A DNA stretch of 64,000 nucleotides, from the NCBI RefSeq assembly GCF_037976825.1, contig NZ_CP150269.1, forward strand, positions 207,001 through 271,000, written 5' to 3'. Under the pieces are notes generated by a model. It was not told the origin of the DNA, ran no database searches, and saw nothing but the letters and a program-made list of their open reading frames with translations. Numbering within the stretch: position 1 is the stretch's first letter; each line of letters begins with the position of its first letter. This document shows, in pieces, positions 9,156 through 18,327 of the stretch. Origin of the DNA: Paenibacillus sp. FSL K6-1330 (GTDB lineage Bacteria > Bacillota > Bacilli > Paenibacillales > Paenibacillaceae). The translations under genes and the position numbers were made by a program.

Positions 9156-9845
9156 ATGGCAACCATGGCAAAAATATTGGTAGTGGACGATGACCCGAAC
9201 ATCCGCGAACTCATAAAGGTGTTCCTGGAGGAAGCGGGAATGGAAGAGGTGTTCGAAGCTTCGGATGGCGTCGAGGCCTTGTCCGTCATGGACCAGACAT
9301 CCGTCGATCTGGTCGTGATGGATATCATGATGCCGAATATGGACGGATGGGAGTTATGCCGGGAGATCCGGAGGAACACCGGTATTCCGGTGCTGATGCT
9401 GACGGCCAAAGGGGAGACGAGACAGATCGTGAAGGGCTTTGAGCTGGGCACCGACGATTATCTGGTGAAGCCCTTCGAGCCCGCAGAGCTCGTCGTGCGC
9501 GTCAAAGCGCTGCTGAAGCGGTATCAGGTAGCCGCATCGCAGACGGTGACCGTCGGCAAGCTGCAGATGAACCGCAGAACCTATGAGGTCAAGGCGGGTG
9601 ATGAGGTTTTTACCCTGCCGCTGAAGGAGTTTGAGCTTCTCTTCAAGCTGGCCAGCTACCCGGGGAGCACGTTGATGCGTGATCGGTTGATCGAAGAGAT
9701 ATGGGGCTATGACTTTGAAGGGAACGAACGGACGCTGGACGTCCACGTGAATCGGCTGCGGGAGCGGTTCCCGGAGGAGAAGTACCGGTTCAGGATTCGG
9801 ACGGTGCGCGGGCTGGGATATCGCCTGGAAGCAGGTGAGGGCTGA
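9156..9845 (+). CDS. OmpR/PhoB-family response regulator
   Basis: DNA-binding response regulator of 229 residues. The receiver domain (about 5-115) has the acidic pair DDD at 11-13, phosphoacceptor Asp56 in VVMDIMMPNMDG, Thr in LTAKG and Lys in LVKPF. The C-terminal winged helix (about 135-226) ends in RTVRGLGYRLE, the usual OmpR-family ending. A second in-frame ATG at 9165 (MAKILVVDDD) also has a suitably spaced ribosome binding site and may be the true start. It overlaps the kinase gene by one base (TGATG). Sequence style resembles HssR, but its kinase lacks the large extracellular HssS-type domain. Confidence 0.92.
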   Translation: MATMAKILVVDDDPNIRELIKVFLEEAGMEEVFEASDGVEALSVMDQTSVDLVVMDIMMPNMDGWELCREIRRNTGIPVLMLTAKGETRQIVKGFELGTDDYLVKPFEPAELVVRVKALLKRYQVAASQTVTVGKLQMNRRTYEVKAGDEVFTLPLKEFELLFKLASYPGSTLMRDRLIEEIWGYDFEGNERTLDVHVNRLRERFPEEKYRFRIRTVRGLGYRLEAGEG

Positions 9846-10921
9846 TGAAAAAAACGCCTAAAATCTTGTGGAAGATCGTTCGAGAAACGCTTCAGACGAT
9901 TTTGGTTTTCGCGGTCTTGGGAGCGTCATGGACGGCGGCGACTTATGTGACTCGGTTTGTTTACACCTGGACGGGAACCCCGCCGTGGGATTATGCCATC
10001 CAACTGATCGACTTGTTTGTCGGCGTGATCATTTTCTTCCTGTGCATGCTGGTCGTGGGCATGTTCTTCAAGCACCGGCAAATGGCCATGCTGAATTCCA
10101 TTACGGATGCCATGCGACGGATATCGCAGGGGGACTTCAATGTAAAGATGAACGAAAATGAATGGCGCGGGGAGTTCAAGATGATCGCGAGCAGCATTAA
10201 CGACATGGCCGGCGAATTGGGGCGGATGGAGACCATGCGTCAGGATTTCATCTCTAATGTGTCCCATGAAATCCAATCCCCACTTACTTCGATTCGGGGG
10301 TTTGCCCGAGCGCTCCGAAGTCCCCGCCTCACGGAGGAGAAGAGAGCCCGTTATCTGGAGATCATCGAAGGAGAGAGCCGCCGCTTGTCGCAGTTGAGTG
10401 ACAATCTGTTGAAGCTGTCGTCCCTGGAAGGAGAGCAGCCGGCATTCGAAAGGGCCCGCTACCGGCTCGACGGGCAGCTGCGTGCGGTCGTCTTGGCGAA
10501 TGAACCGCAATGGCTGGCGAAGCGGATTCAGGTGGATCTGGACCTAGCTGAGGTAGAGATTGAGGCAACGGAGGATCTCCTGAGTCAAGTATGGAACAAT
10601 TTGCTGCACAACAGCATTAAATTCACGCCCGAAGACGGCATGATCACGATCGTGCTGAAAGCAGGAGAAGACGGGGCCGAGGTTACGATGACGGATTCGG
10701 GAGTCGGGATGTCGGAGTCGGATCAGCTGCATATATTCGAACGCTTTTACAAAGCGGACAAATCGCGCAATCGCGCCGCTGGCGGCAGTGGGCTGGGATT
10801 ATCCATCGTGAAGCGGATCGTCGATATTCATCAAGGGAAGATAACGGTCCAATCCGAGCTTGGGAAGGGATCGAAATTTACGGTGATGGTACCCTATAAG
10901 CGATCTCTGGATACGAAGTAA
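9845..10921 (+). CDS. HAMP-containing sensor histidine kinase
   Basis: Membrane kinase of 358 residues. Two membrane helices (about 17-36 and 53-74) are separated by only about 16 residues, so there is almost no extracellular sensor; a HAMP segment (75-130) precedes the phosphoacceptor His141 in SNVSHEIQSPL. The ATPase domain has the N box (NLLHNSIKFT), G1 (DSGVGM), F box (FERFYKADKSR) and G2 (GGSGLGLSIVK). Short-loop kinases often sense the membrane or a neighbouring transporter. It overlaps the regulator by one base and stands downstream of an ABC exporter. A terminator-like hairpin is seen only at 11215-11251. Confidence 0.92.
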   Translation: MKKTPKILWKIVRETLQTILVFAVLGASWTAATYVTRFVYTWTGTPPWDYAIQLIDLFVGVIIFFLCMLVVGMFFKHRQMAMLNSITDAMRRISQGDFNVKMNENEWRGEFKMIASSINDMAGELGRMETMRQDFISNVSHEIQSPLTSIRGFARALRSPRLTEEKRARYLEIIEGESRRLSQLSDNLLKLSSLEGEQPAFERARYRLDGQLRAVVLANEPQWLAKRIQVDLDLAEVEIEATEDLLSQVWNNLLHNSIKFTPEDGMITIVLKAGEDGAEVTMTDSGVGMSESDQLHIFERFYKADKSRNRAAGGSGLGLSIVKRIVDIHQGKITVQSELGKGSKFTVMVPYKRSLDTK

Positions 10922-10976
10922 TGATTGTGCAGTGAAGGTTTGACATTAAAATTGTACGTGAAGCTGTGACATGAAG

Positions 10977-11022
10977 TTGGATATGAAGTTTAGATGGGCT
11001 TGGATATGAAGAATAGATGGGT
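10977..11022 (+). repeat. Two-copy 23-bp direct repeat
   Basis: Two adjacent copies start with TTGGATATGAAG and end with AGATGGG, differing at only a few central bases. Copies begin at 10977 and 11000. A related TTTAATGAAG follows. No coding or regulatory meaning is apparent. Confidence 0.6.
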
Positions 11023-11214
11023 TTAATGAAGTACGTGGGGAGCTGACATAAAAAGGACGCTGATCGTGTGACTCTCCTCTAGGAAGGCGGGAAGGTATAG
11101 AGGATTAGGACTGTTTCGGGGATGTTCTCAAGAAGATACTAAAGGTGTGAGGAGATGGCTGCTTACCCGCCATATCTGGAACAACTTGAACCGGATATGT
11201 CCATAGAACAGTAG

Positions 11215-11251
11215 AACAGGAGTAAGGGCTATGGTCGCCCCTACTCCTGTT
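11215..11251 (+). terminator. Long hairpin, possible terminator
   Basis: A 15-bp arm starting AACAGGAGTAAGGGC pairs with GCCCCTACTCCTGTT (one mismatch) around a seven-base loop. Only a short T run follows, so it may be a weak terminator for the kinase operon or a repeat hairpin. Confidence 0.5.
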
Positions 11252-11371
11252 TAAGCTGTGCGTGATGCGATATGGACAAACTCACCGAGTCGGGTTAAAG
11301 CAGGTGAATTAGCTAAAACGGTTGCGAATTTGGCGGACACCAAGGACCTTATTTGCCGAATTAAGCGCCGT

Positions 11372-11410
11372 ATCCTAAAATAACGGACTCCAGATCCGTT
11401 ATTTTAGGAT
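11372..11410. repeat. Perfect 16-bp inverted repeat
   Basis: ATCCTAAAATAACGGA at 11372-11387 is exactly complementary to 11395-11410, with a seven-base loop. Degenerate relatives of the TAACGGA/TCCGTTA half-sites follow at about 11442-11460 and 11500-11516, suggesting a small intergenic palindromic repeat family. Confidence 0.65.
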
Positions 11411-11706
11411 TTGTTTAGGTAAATGCCACCTTTTGGAAGGAATAACGGATCCTTGGTCCGGAAGTTTCCGGAAAACCGCCATTTTCCCTCAAATAAGGTA
11501 CTCTCGGTCCGTTAGCTCCACTAAAGCACCGTGCAGCCATCGCACGACCACCGCAGTCGACTCTAATTTTAATGCACATGCCATTATTAGCCGTATGATA
11601 ACCGGTTAGTCTCACCCTAACGGGCTATCCTGAAGGGTCGCTGGTTACTGCATGAATCTAGTCGACAGCCCTCCAAGCCTGCCCCGGACCACACACCGTG
11701 CGCACA

Positions 11707-11987
11707 GGGAGCAGTGAGCACAGGGAGCAGTACGCCAGGGAGCAGTACGCACACAGGGAGCAGTACGCACAGAGAGCAGTACACACAGGGAGCAGGACAG
11801 ACAGAGAGCAGTGAGCACAGGGAGCAGAACGCACAGAGAGCAGTGAGCACAGGGAGCAGTACGCCAGGGAGCAGAACGCACAGGGAACAGTACGCACAGA
11901 GAGCAGTACGCACACAAAGAGCAGAACGCACAGAGAGCAGTGAGCACAGGGAGCAGCGAGCACAGGGAGCAGAACGCCAGGGAGCAG
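11707..11987. repeat. 16-bp tandem repeat array (about 17.5 units)
   Basis: Seventeen complete units plus a partial one of the form GGGAGCAGTACGCACA; most are 16 bp, three are 15 and two are 18. Half-unit variants (TGAGC, TACGC, AACGC) alternate irregularly. Unit length is not a multiple of three and units differ in length, so a conserved encoded protein is unlikely although several frames stay open. Minisatellite-like. Confidence 0.9.
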
Positions 11988-12045
11988 CCCCAAGGTACAT
12001 GTAGCTACACGGCAGCGGTTTGTTAAAGAAAGGTTAGCTGCGTGA

Positions 12046-12774
12046 TTACAGCACCTTTTCCAAAAAGCTAATCGTCCGCTCATGCTTCGGTCTGCCGAAC
12101 ACTTCCTCTGGCGGGCCTTCCTCTACGATGTATCCGCCATCCATGAAGATCACCCGGTCCGCAACCTCGCGGGCAAAACCCATCTCGTGCGTGACAATCA
12201 TCATCGTCATGCCTTCGCGCGCCAGATCCTTCATGACGCCGAGCACTTCGCCGACCATCTCGGGGTCCAGCGCCGATGTCGGCTCGTCAAACAGCATGAT
12301 GTCCGGATTCATCGCCAGCGCCCGGGCGATCGCCACACGCTGCTTCTGACCGCCCGACAGCTGGCTCGGGAAGGCCTCCGCTTTATCGGAGAGGCCTACT
12401 TGCTCCAGAAGCTTTAGCCCCGTGGCACGAGCCTCGGATGCGTTCTGCTTGCCCAGCTCGACCGGGGCAAATGTAATGTTCTTCAGCACGTTGAAGTGGG
12501 GGAACAGATTAAAATGCTGGAACACCATGCCGATGTTCTGGCGCGCCTTGTTGATGTCTGTTTTAGGGTCATTGATATCCTTGTCATGCACGAATACCCT
12601 GCCTGCCGTAATGTCCTCCAGACGATTGATGCAGCGTAGGAAGGTGCTTTTACCGGAGCCCGAAGGCCCGATGACACAGACAACTTCGCCTTCCTGGACC
12701 TGCATGTTAATGCCCTTCAGCACCTCATTCGTGCCAAAGTTCTTCTTCAGTCCTTCTACGCGGATTTTATCCAT
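12046..12774 (-). CDS. glnQ: Amino acid ABC transporter ATP-binding protein (GlnQ-like)
   Basis: ATPase of 242 residues for a polar amino acid importer. Walker [10 protein letters not shown] at residues 36-44, signature [15 protein letters not shown], Walker [15 protein letters not shown] and H-loop VTHEMGFA are intact, and the family-typical [11 protein letters not shown]-loop segment is present. It overlaps the upstream fused permease gene by 8 bp, so the two are translationally coupled and form a complete importer of the GlnPQ type. Glutamine or a related polar amino acid is inferred from the family; specificity cannot be read directly. Confidence 0.92.
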   Translation of the reverse strand: MDKIRVEGLKKNFGTNEVLKGINMQVQEGEVVCVIGPSGSGKSTFLRCINRLEDITAGRVFVHDKDINDPKTDINKARQNIGMVFQHFNLFPHFNVLKNITFAPVELGKQNASEARATGLKLLEQVGLSDKAEAFPSQLSGGQKQRVAIARALAMNPDIMLFDEPTSALDPEMVGEVLGVMKDLAREGMTMMIVTHEMGFAREVADRVIFMDGGYIVEEGPPEEVFGRPKHERTISFLEKVL

Positions 12775-14215
12775 GACGCACCTTCCCTTCCAGACGGCCC
12801 GAAATTTTGGTCAGAATCGTGATCACGACCAGATACATGATGGCGACCACGAGCCAGATATCAAACGAAGCGAACGTTCTTGCAATGATGATTTTCCCGG
12901 ATTGGGTCAGTTCGACCAGACCGATTACCGACAGGATCGATGTATCCTTGAGCGTGATCACGAGCTGGTTAATAAAGGTCGGAATCATTACTTTGATCGC
13001 TTGGGGAATGATGATTTTCATCATGGCTTTGCGGTATGGCAGACCGAGCGAGCGGGCAGCCTCCAGCTGTCCAGGGTCAATGGATTGGATACCGCCCCGG
13101 ATAATTTCCGTTACATAAGCACCGGCATTCAGGCTAAGTGTCAGGACCGCTGCCACGACCGGCGACATCGTGAAGCCGAGTGCCTGCGGAATACCAAAGT
13201 AGATGAAGAAGGCAAGGACTAGCAGCGGTATGCCGCGGAAAATGTCCACGAATACGGTTGCGATGCCTCGGAGCCATTTATTGCGTCCGACCTTCATAAA
13301 GCCGAATATCAACCCTAAGAAAAACGCGAAGAACAGCGATACGAGGGTCAGCAGCAGCGTATTGCCAAGGCCCTTCAGCAGCGAAGGCAGCGACTCCACG
13401 ATCAGCCCCCAACGGCTTTGAGTCGCCGCGCTTACGGCATTTTCGCCAATGTATTTTGCCTTAATGCGATCGTACTCACCACTGGCCCTCAGGTTGATCA
13501 AGCCGGCATTGAATTTCTCCAGAAGCTCTTGGTTCTTCCCCTTGGCAACGGCAAATCCGTAGGAGGCGCCAGGCACCATATCCGTGACGATCTTCAGTCC
13601 ATTGTTCTGTTCGACTCCATAAGCCAGCACAGGGAAATCGTCAAAACAGGCAACGGAATTACCGGTCCTGACATCGTCATACATCTGGGCCGAATCGTCA
13701 AAAGGCACGATGGTGAATCCGTACTTGGAGGAGATAGATTCAGCAAAGCTGTAACCCTCCGTACCCGTTTTGACGGCGACTTTTTTCCCTTTTAAATCCT
13801 CATACCCTTTGATGGACTCCTGATCCTGGCGAATGGCCATGACCACACCTGAGTCAAAATAAGGATCGGAGAAGTCGAATTTCTGCTTCCGCTCATCCGT
13901 GATGCTCATGCCGGCAATGACTCCGTCCACCTGGTTGGCTTCCAGCGCCTGAACCGCCGCATTGAAACCGAGCGGCTTGACTTCATATTTGAAGTTCTGA
14001 TCTTTCGCGATCGCATCCAGAAGATCCATGTCGATACCGACAAAATTGCCGCTAGCATCCTGGAATTCAAACGGGGCAAACGTAATGTCTGTTCCGATCT
14101 GATAGGTTTTACCGGAGGCTGGCTCTGCCGCGGCGCTTGCCGCCCCGTATGGCATGCCCGCTGCCATGAGTATCAGCAGTGACATGAACGCGTATAACAT
14201 CCGGAATGATTTCAT
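12767..14215 (-). CDS. Fused amino-acid-binding protein and ABC permease (GlnP-like)
   Basis: A 482-residue fusion: signal peptide/anchor (1-27), a periplasmic-binding-protein-type domain (about 38-265) starting [14 protein letters not shown] and containing GMSITDERK and FSDPYFDSG, then a permease domain (about 285-482) with the inner-membrane signature around [22 protein letters not shown]. Fusion of receptor and channel is known from lactococcal GlnP and is common in Firmicutes; the dimer then carries two tethered receptors. With GlnQ it makes a complete importer. The start ATG at 14215 has AAGAGGAGG upstream. No other receptor gene is nearby. Confidence 0.92.
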   Translation of the reverse strand: MKSFRMLYAFMSLLILMAAGMPYGAASAAAEPASGKTYQIGTDITFAPFEFQDASGNFVGIDMDLLDAIAKDQNFKYEVKPLGFNAAVQALEANQVDGVIAGMSITDERKQKFDFSDPYFDSGVVMAIRQDQESIKGYEDLKGKKVAVKTGTEGYSFAESISSKYGFTIVPFDDSAQMYDDVRTGNSVACFDDFPVLAYGVEQNNGLKIVTDMVPGASYGFAVAKGKNQELLEKFNAGLINLRASGEYDRIKAKYIGENAVSAATQSRWGLIVESLPSLLKGLGNTLLLTLVSLFFAFFLGLIFGFMKVGRNKWLRGIATVFVDIFRGIPLLVLAFFIYFGIPQALGFTMSPVVAAVLTLSLNAGAYVTEIIRGGIQSIDPGQLEAARSLGLPYRKAMMKIIIPQAIKVMIPTFINQLVITLKDTSILSVIGLVELTQSGKIIIARTFASFDIWLVVAIMYLVVITILTKISGRLEGKVRHG

Positions 14216-14477
14216 AGTGACCTCCTCTTTTTAACACCGATGTAGTTAGTTACCCATGAAGGCTTCCTTATTAAACAGTTGCCGTCATCTTCATTGGGTA
14301 TCTTATTGTGCTGATCCACCAATCATGCCTAGATATACCAATTAACAGGGGCGTATCAACAAAGTTAAAGAAAAATCTCAAAACACTTCGTTCCGGATGC
14401 AACATTTACCAATGCCCTCACGTTAGAAGGGTAAGGCAAGCATGGCAGCGATGCCAATATAAAGGAGGCTGACAATA

Positions 14478-15239
14478 ATGAAAAGATGGGTCAAACAAGT
14501 AGGTTCCATCATGATTGCAGGTGCACTGTTGACTGGCAGTACGGCAGTAGTAGGATTGAGCGGGGCAACCGAGGTGCATGCGGCGGAGGCAGCACAGCAA
14601 AACCTTCTTACCGTACTCGGTAAAGGCGAGATCTCGGTGAAGCCAGATATCGTATATCTTTCCATTGGGGCTGAATCGTATGCGGAAACCGCAAAATCCG
14701 CACAGAAGAGCAATGCGCAGAAAATGGATAAGATTACGAAGATGCTGAAAGAAACATGGAAGATCGATGACAAGGATATCAAAACCGAACAGTTCTATGT
14801 ACAGCCTAACTATACGTACTCTGATGATAATGGACGTAAAGTGAAGAATTACAGTGCTTATCATTCCCTGGAAGTCACTCTTCGCGACTTGAGCAAAGTC
14901 GGCGATCTGCTCGATGCAGCCTCTGATGCCGGTGCCAATTCCATTGGCAACGCCCGTTTCTCGGTCGAAAACCGTGATGCTTTTGAAGCCCAAGTGATAG
15001 ATAAAGCCGTGGCAAATGCGGACCTGAAAGCTCAAGCGATGGCAAAAGCCTCCAAGCGTCAGCTGGGTATCGTGCTTAACATTGTGGAAGGTTCTGTGGG
15101 TATAGATAACATCTACGGCCTCGAAAAAATGGCGATGGAAGCACAGTCCGTTGCAGCGGACGCGGGTGCCAACACATCCGTGAAGCCGGGCGAGATCAAA
15201 ATCTCGACGCAGCTGTACGTGCAATATGAGCTGAAATAG
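14478..15239 (+). CDS. Secreted SIMPL-domain (DUF541) protein
   Basis: Exported protein of 253 residues with a signal peptide (MKRWVKQVGSIMIAGALLTG, cleavage likely after VHAAEA near residue 37). The rest is one SIMPL/DUF541 domain beginning LLTVLGKGEISVKPDIVYLSIG and containing the usual VQPNYTYSDDNGRKVKNYSAYHSLEVTLRD segment and a Lys-rich C-terminal part. The family forms oligomeric periplasmic or surface proteins of poorly known role (oxidative stress in some bacteria). [11 protein letters not shown] lies 10 bp upstream, and an intrinsic terminator follows directly; it is monocistronic. Confidence 0.9.
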   Translation: MKRWVKQVGSIMIAGALLTGSTAVVGLSGATEVHAAEAAQQNLLTVLGKGEISVKPDIVYLSIGAESYAETAKSAQKSNAQKMDKITKMLKETWKIDDKDIKTEQFYVQPNYTYSDDNGRKVKNYSAYHSLEVTLRDLSKVGDLLDAASDAGANSIGNARFSVENRDAFEAQVIDKAVANADLKAQAMAKASKRQLGIVLNIVEGSVGIDNIYGLEKMAMEAQSVAADAGANTSVKPGEIKISTQLYVQYELK

Positions 15240-15263
15240 TAACTGTTTTCGACTCAGAATACT

Positions 15264-15305
15264 AAAAACCGTTCATCCGGGTCTTTATCGGTGGACGGTT
15301 TTTTG
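15264..15305 (+). terminator. Intrinsic terminator of the SIMPL gene
   Basis: AAAAACCGTTCATCC pairs imperfectly with GGTGGACGGTTTTTT, followed by T residues, 25 bp after the stop codon. Confidence 0.85.
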
Positions 15306-15649
15306 TGCATCCCTTTTCGAAAAATGAAATACCATTATCCGGTCCTGTATCCGTGCCTTCCCTAGATGAAATACACAGAAAAGTGTTGTGTATGGGGGGA
15401 AAACGAGGTATAGTGAATATGCGAAAAACTGAACTTTATTTAAACGTTAAAGCCATACCCATGGATATGGCTTTTTTTTTTCTTAGTAGAGATTTCTAGA
15501 CGCTTCCACCCTTAAGAAACGGATTCTGCCAACCTGAGAACGATAGGCAGTATGACCGTTTCTTCTTAGTGGGGAACGTTTTTGTGCATACTGGTTAGCA
15601 GGAATGTACACATGGAATAGGTCACATTTTGAAGAAGGGGTTGATGCAT
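15306..15649 (+). other. Gene-free interval with an orphan terminator
   Basis: Between the SIMPL terminator and potA no plausible protein gene is seen. A second strong terminator (15449-15480) has no gene in front of it, so 15306-15448 could be a short non-coding transcript or leader. The only open frame lacks a ribosome binding site. Confidence 0.4.
15449..15480 (+). terminator. Orphan intrinsic terminator
   Basis: Perfect 9-bp stem AAAGCCATA/TATGGCTTT with an 8-base loop followed by ten T residues in all. No coding sequence ends between the previous terminator and this one. Confidence 0.8.
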
Positions 15650-16615
15650 GTGATTGAACTTGTCCAGATCGAGAAGCATTTTCAGGGACAAGCGGTCGTG
15701 CATCCGCTGTCGCTCTCCATTAAAGAGGGGGAATTCCTGACTTTGCTGGGCCCCAGCGGCTGCGGCAAAACGACGATTCTCCGAATGATAGCAGGATTCG
15801 AACAGCCGACCGAAGGACAGGTCTGGCTGGCGGGTCAGAATGTGACGGAAATGCCTGCGAACAAGCGGGACTTGAATCTGGTATTCCAACACTATGCTCT
15901 GTTTCCGCATATGACCGTAGAAGATAATATTGCTTTTGGGTTGAAAATGAAAAAAATGCCGCGTCAGCTCATCAAAGAGCGGGTGGACGAGGCCGTTGCC
16001 ATGACACAGCTGACCGCCCTGCGGGAACGCTTTCCGCACCAACTGTCCGGCGGACAGCAGCAACGCGTGGCCATCGCCCGCGCCATCGCTAACAAGCCGA
16101 AGGTGCTGCTGCTGGATGAACCACTGGGCGCATTGGATCTGCAGCTCCGCAAAAATCTGCAGTCTGAGCTCAAGCATTTGCAGCGGACGCTCGGGATTAC
16201 GTTTGTCTATGTAACGCACGACCAAGAGGAAGCCATGATGCTCTCCGACCGGATCGTTATCATGAACCACGGACGGGTAGAACAAATCGGTACGCCGCGC
16301 GAGATCTATGCGAAACCGCAAACGCTGTTTGCTGCCACGTTTGTAGGGGAGAATAACGTCTTTTCCTCGCCCGAAGGTCTTTTTGCAGTGCGGCCGGAGA
16401 AACTCATTCCGCAGCGGGAGTCGGGTGCCAGGAAGAACGGCGTGATTGAGGATGTACAGTACCTCGGCAGTGTTCATAAGCTTCTGGTCCAATTGGATGA
16501 TGAACCGATGAAGGTCACGATTGCCCTGGATATCTCGGATGACCATCCTTGGGAGGTTGGTGAACGAGTCGGGGTGAACTGGAACACCAAGGATGAGGTG
16601 ATCATCGGGCCATGA
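15650..16615 (+). CDS. potA: Spermidine/putrescine ABC transporter ATPase PotA
   Basis: ATPase of the polyamine importer. Walker [10 protein letters not shown] (residues 34-42), signature [15 protein letters not shown], Walker [13 protein letters not shown] and H-loop VTHDQEEAM are intact; a C-terminal TOBE-type domain begins around FAVRPEKL. Start chosen: GTG at 15650 ([11 protein letters not shown]), 9 bp after AAGGGG; ATG at 15644 and TTG at 15629 are in frame but too close to or before that site. 321 residues. It overlaps potB by four bases (ATGA) and heads potABCD. Confidence 0.93.
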   Translation: MIELVQIEKHFQGQAVVHPLSLSIKEGEFLTLLGPSGCGKTTILRMIAGFEQPTEGQVWLAGQNVTEMPANKRDLNLVFQHYALFPHMTVEDNIAFGLKMKKMPRQLIKERVDEAVAMTQLTALRERFPHQLSGGQQQRVAIARAIANKPKVLLLDEPLGALDLQLRKNLQSELKHLQRTLGITFVYVTHDQEEAMMLSDRIVIMNHGRVEQIGTPREIYAKPQTLFAATFVGENNVFSSPEGLFAVRPEKLIPQRESGARKNGVIEDVQYLGSVHKLLVQLDDEPMKVTIALDISDDHPWEVGERVGVNWNTKDEVIIGP

Positions 16616-17460
16616 GGAAATCAAGGTTCCTATTGACTCCGGTGCTGCTGTGGCTATCCCTGTTCCTGATCGTTCCGATGCTAATTGTGGTCGGCATCTC
16701 CCTGCTCTCGCGGGATTCGCTGGGGAATATCGTTTTTTCCTTCAGTCTCGAAGGCTATAAAACCTTTTTTGATCCATTATATTTGGGAATTTACTGGGAT
16801 ACCCTGGTATTGTCGCTGCTGACTACGGTGATTTGCTTGTTAGTCAGCTATCCTTTGGCCTATTATATAGCCAACGCTTCCCCGCGTATCCAAACCTGGG
16901 GATTAATTCTAATCACCGTCCCGTTCTGGATTAACTTTCTGATCCGCACTTATGCCTGGGTTCTGCTGCTACGAACGCAAGGCGTGGTGAACAGCCTGCT
17001 GCTGTGGATGGGTTGGATCGACGAGCCGATTCAGATGCTGTATACGTATGGCGCCGTACTTCTCGGCATGGTCTATAATTTCATTCCCTTCATGGTGCTG
17101 CCGATTTACGTGGCCCTGGAGCAGATGGATAAGCGTCTGATAGATGCGGCCAGCGATCTGGGCGCTTCTAGATGGAAGGCATTCCGCCACATTACCTTGC
17201 CGCAGAGCAAATCCGGTATCATGACGGGAGCGGTTTTGGTCTATGTCTCGACTTCCGGGATGTTTGTAGTTACGGATATTTTGGGAGGCGCGAAGTCCTC
17301 CATGATCAGTAATGTTATTCAACAGCAGTTCCTGGGTGCGCGCAACTGGCCCTTTGGAGCGGCGTTGTCGGTGATCTTTGTGATCACGTCCCTGGTGCTG
17401 ATCCTGCTCTTTAACCGGGCGATGCAAGCCCGCCATCAACGCGTAGGGGAGGGGAGATAA
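16612..17460 (+). CDS. potB: Spermidine/putrescine ABC transporter permease PotB
   Basis: Inner-membrane channel subunit, 282 residues, six predicted helices. The BPD_transp_1 signature loop is DAASDLGASRWKAFRHITLPQSKSG, with the EAA-like Gly and the typical LPQS ending. The N-terminal LLWLSLFLIVPMLIVV helix is usual for PotB/H types. Start ATG overlaps the potA stop by four bases; stop TAA is followed immediately by the potC start, so translation is likely coupled throughout the operon. Confidence 0.93.
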   Translation: MRKSRFLLTPVLLWLSLFLIVPMLIVVGISLLSRDSLGNIVFSFSLEGYKTFFDPLYLGIYWDTLVLSLLTTVICLLVSYPLAYYIANASPRIQTWGLILITVPFWINFLIRTYAWVLLLRTQGVVNSLLLWMGWIDEPIQMLYTYGAVLLGMVYNFIPFMVLPIYVALEQMDKRLIDAASDLGASRWKAFRHITLPQSKSGIMTGAVLVYVSTSGMFVVTDILGGAKSSMISNVIQQQFLGARNWPFGAALSVIFVITSLVLILLFNRAMQARHQRVGEGR

Positions 17461-18267
17461 GTGAAGAAGAAGAATCACCCGCTGCTCGGGATTCACTCTT
17501 TCCTTATGATGGCTTTCATCTATGTACCGATCATCATGATCATCATCTATTCCTTTAACAACACGCGGCTTAGCGGCAACTGGGAAGGATTTACGTTAGA
17601 TTGGTATGTGTCGCTATTCGAGAACCGGCACGTGATGGAAGCGCTGATGAACAGTTTGACGGTGGCGGTCATATCAACGATCGTTTCCACCCTGCTTGGA
17701 ACCGCAGCGGCGCTCTCGCTTCGGAGTATGGGGCGCAGAGGTCGCAGCGGCATGAATGGGCTGCTGTATCTGCCCGTCATTATCCCGGATATTATTATGG
17801 GGCTGTCGCTGCTGGTGCTGTTCAGTCAACTGAACATGCCGCTTGGCAAGACGACGGTGATTATCGCACATATAACGTTCAGCCTATCGTATGTGTATGT
17901 CGTTGTGACAGCCAGACTGTCGGGCATGGGCAAACAGCTGGATGAGGCGGCCCAGGATTTGGGGGCTACGCCTTGGCAGACGTTCCGGCATGTTACATTG
18001 CCGCAGATTGCTCCGGGCATTATCTCCGGCGCCTTGATTGCTTTTACGCTGTCATTGGATGATTTTATGGTCAGTTTTTTTGTCGCCGGCCCAAGCTCAA
18101 CGACGCTGCCGATCTATATTTACGCTCAGGTGAAGCGCGGCATCTCGCCAGAGATTAACGCGCTGTGTACGCTGCTCATTCTAGTCAGCATCACGCTGAT
18201 TCTGTTAGCCCAATATATTCTTAACCGCGGCAATGGGCAAAAGAAACATAAAACATTACCGATCTAA
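17461..18267 (+). CDS. potC: Spermidine/putrescine ABC transporter permease PotC
   Basis: Second channel subunit, 268 residues, six helices. The permease motif DEAAQDLGATPWQTFRHVTLPQIAPG is clear, followed by the family-typical FTLSLDDFMVSFFVAGPSSTTLP. The GTG start abuts the potB stop, with AGGGGAGGGGAGA as ribosome binding site inside the potB end. It pairs with PotB to form the channel that accepts polyamine from the PotD lipoprotein encoded 60 bp downstream. Confidence 0.93.
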   Translation: MKKKNHPLLGIHSFLMMAFIYVPIIMIIIYSFNNTRLSGNWEGFTLDWYVSLFENRHVMEALMNSLTVAVISTIVSTLLGTAAALSLRSMGRRGRSGMNGLLYLPVIIPDIIMGLSLLVLFSQLNMPLGKTTVIIAHITFSLSYVYVVVTARLSGMGKQLDEAAQDLGATPWQTFRHVTLPQIAPGIISGALIAFTLSLDDFMVSFFVAGPSSTTLPIYIYAQVKRGISPEINALCTLLILVSITLILLAQYILNRGNGQKKHKTLPI

Positions 18268-18327
18268 GCTGAGATGAACGCTTTTTTCGAAATAAAACAT
18301 GCAAGTGGAAAGAGAGGAGATATTGAA

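Larger units (their letters stand above)
10922..12045. other. 1.1-kb gene-free interval rich in repeats
   Basis: No convincing gene is present on either strand between the sensor kinase and glnQ. It contains a short 23-bp direct repeat, two long perfect or near-perfect hairpins, degenerate TAACGGA-type palindromes and a 281-bp tandem array. Open frames here follow from the repeats and have no ribosome binding sites. The interval looks like a decayed or repeat-colonised spacer. Confidence 0.7.

Noticed and set aside
9845..10921. Heme sensor HssS
   Set aside because: The regulator resembles HssR in style, but the kinase lacks the large extracellular domain and no hrtAB-type exporter is present.
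11707..11987. CRISPR array
   Set aside because: Units are continuous 16-bp repeats without unique spacers, and no cas genes are present.
11617..12083. Cysteine/leucine-rich open frames over the 16-bp repeat array, on both strands
   Set aside because: They arise because a 16-bp unit without stop codons stays open in several frames; there are no ribosome binding sites and unit lengths break the frame.
15305..15499. 64-residue frame between two terminators
   Set aside because: No ribosome binding site; its end crosses the orphan terminator.
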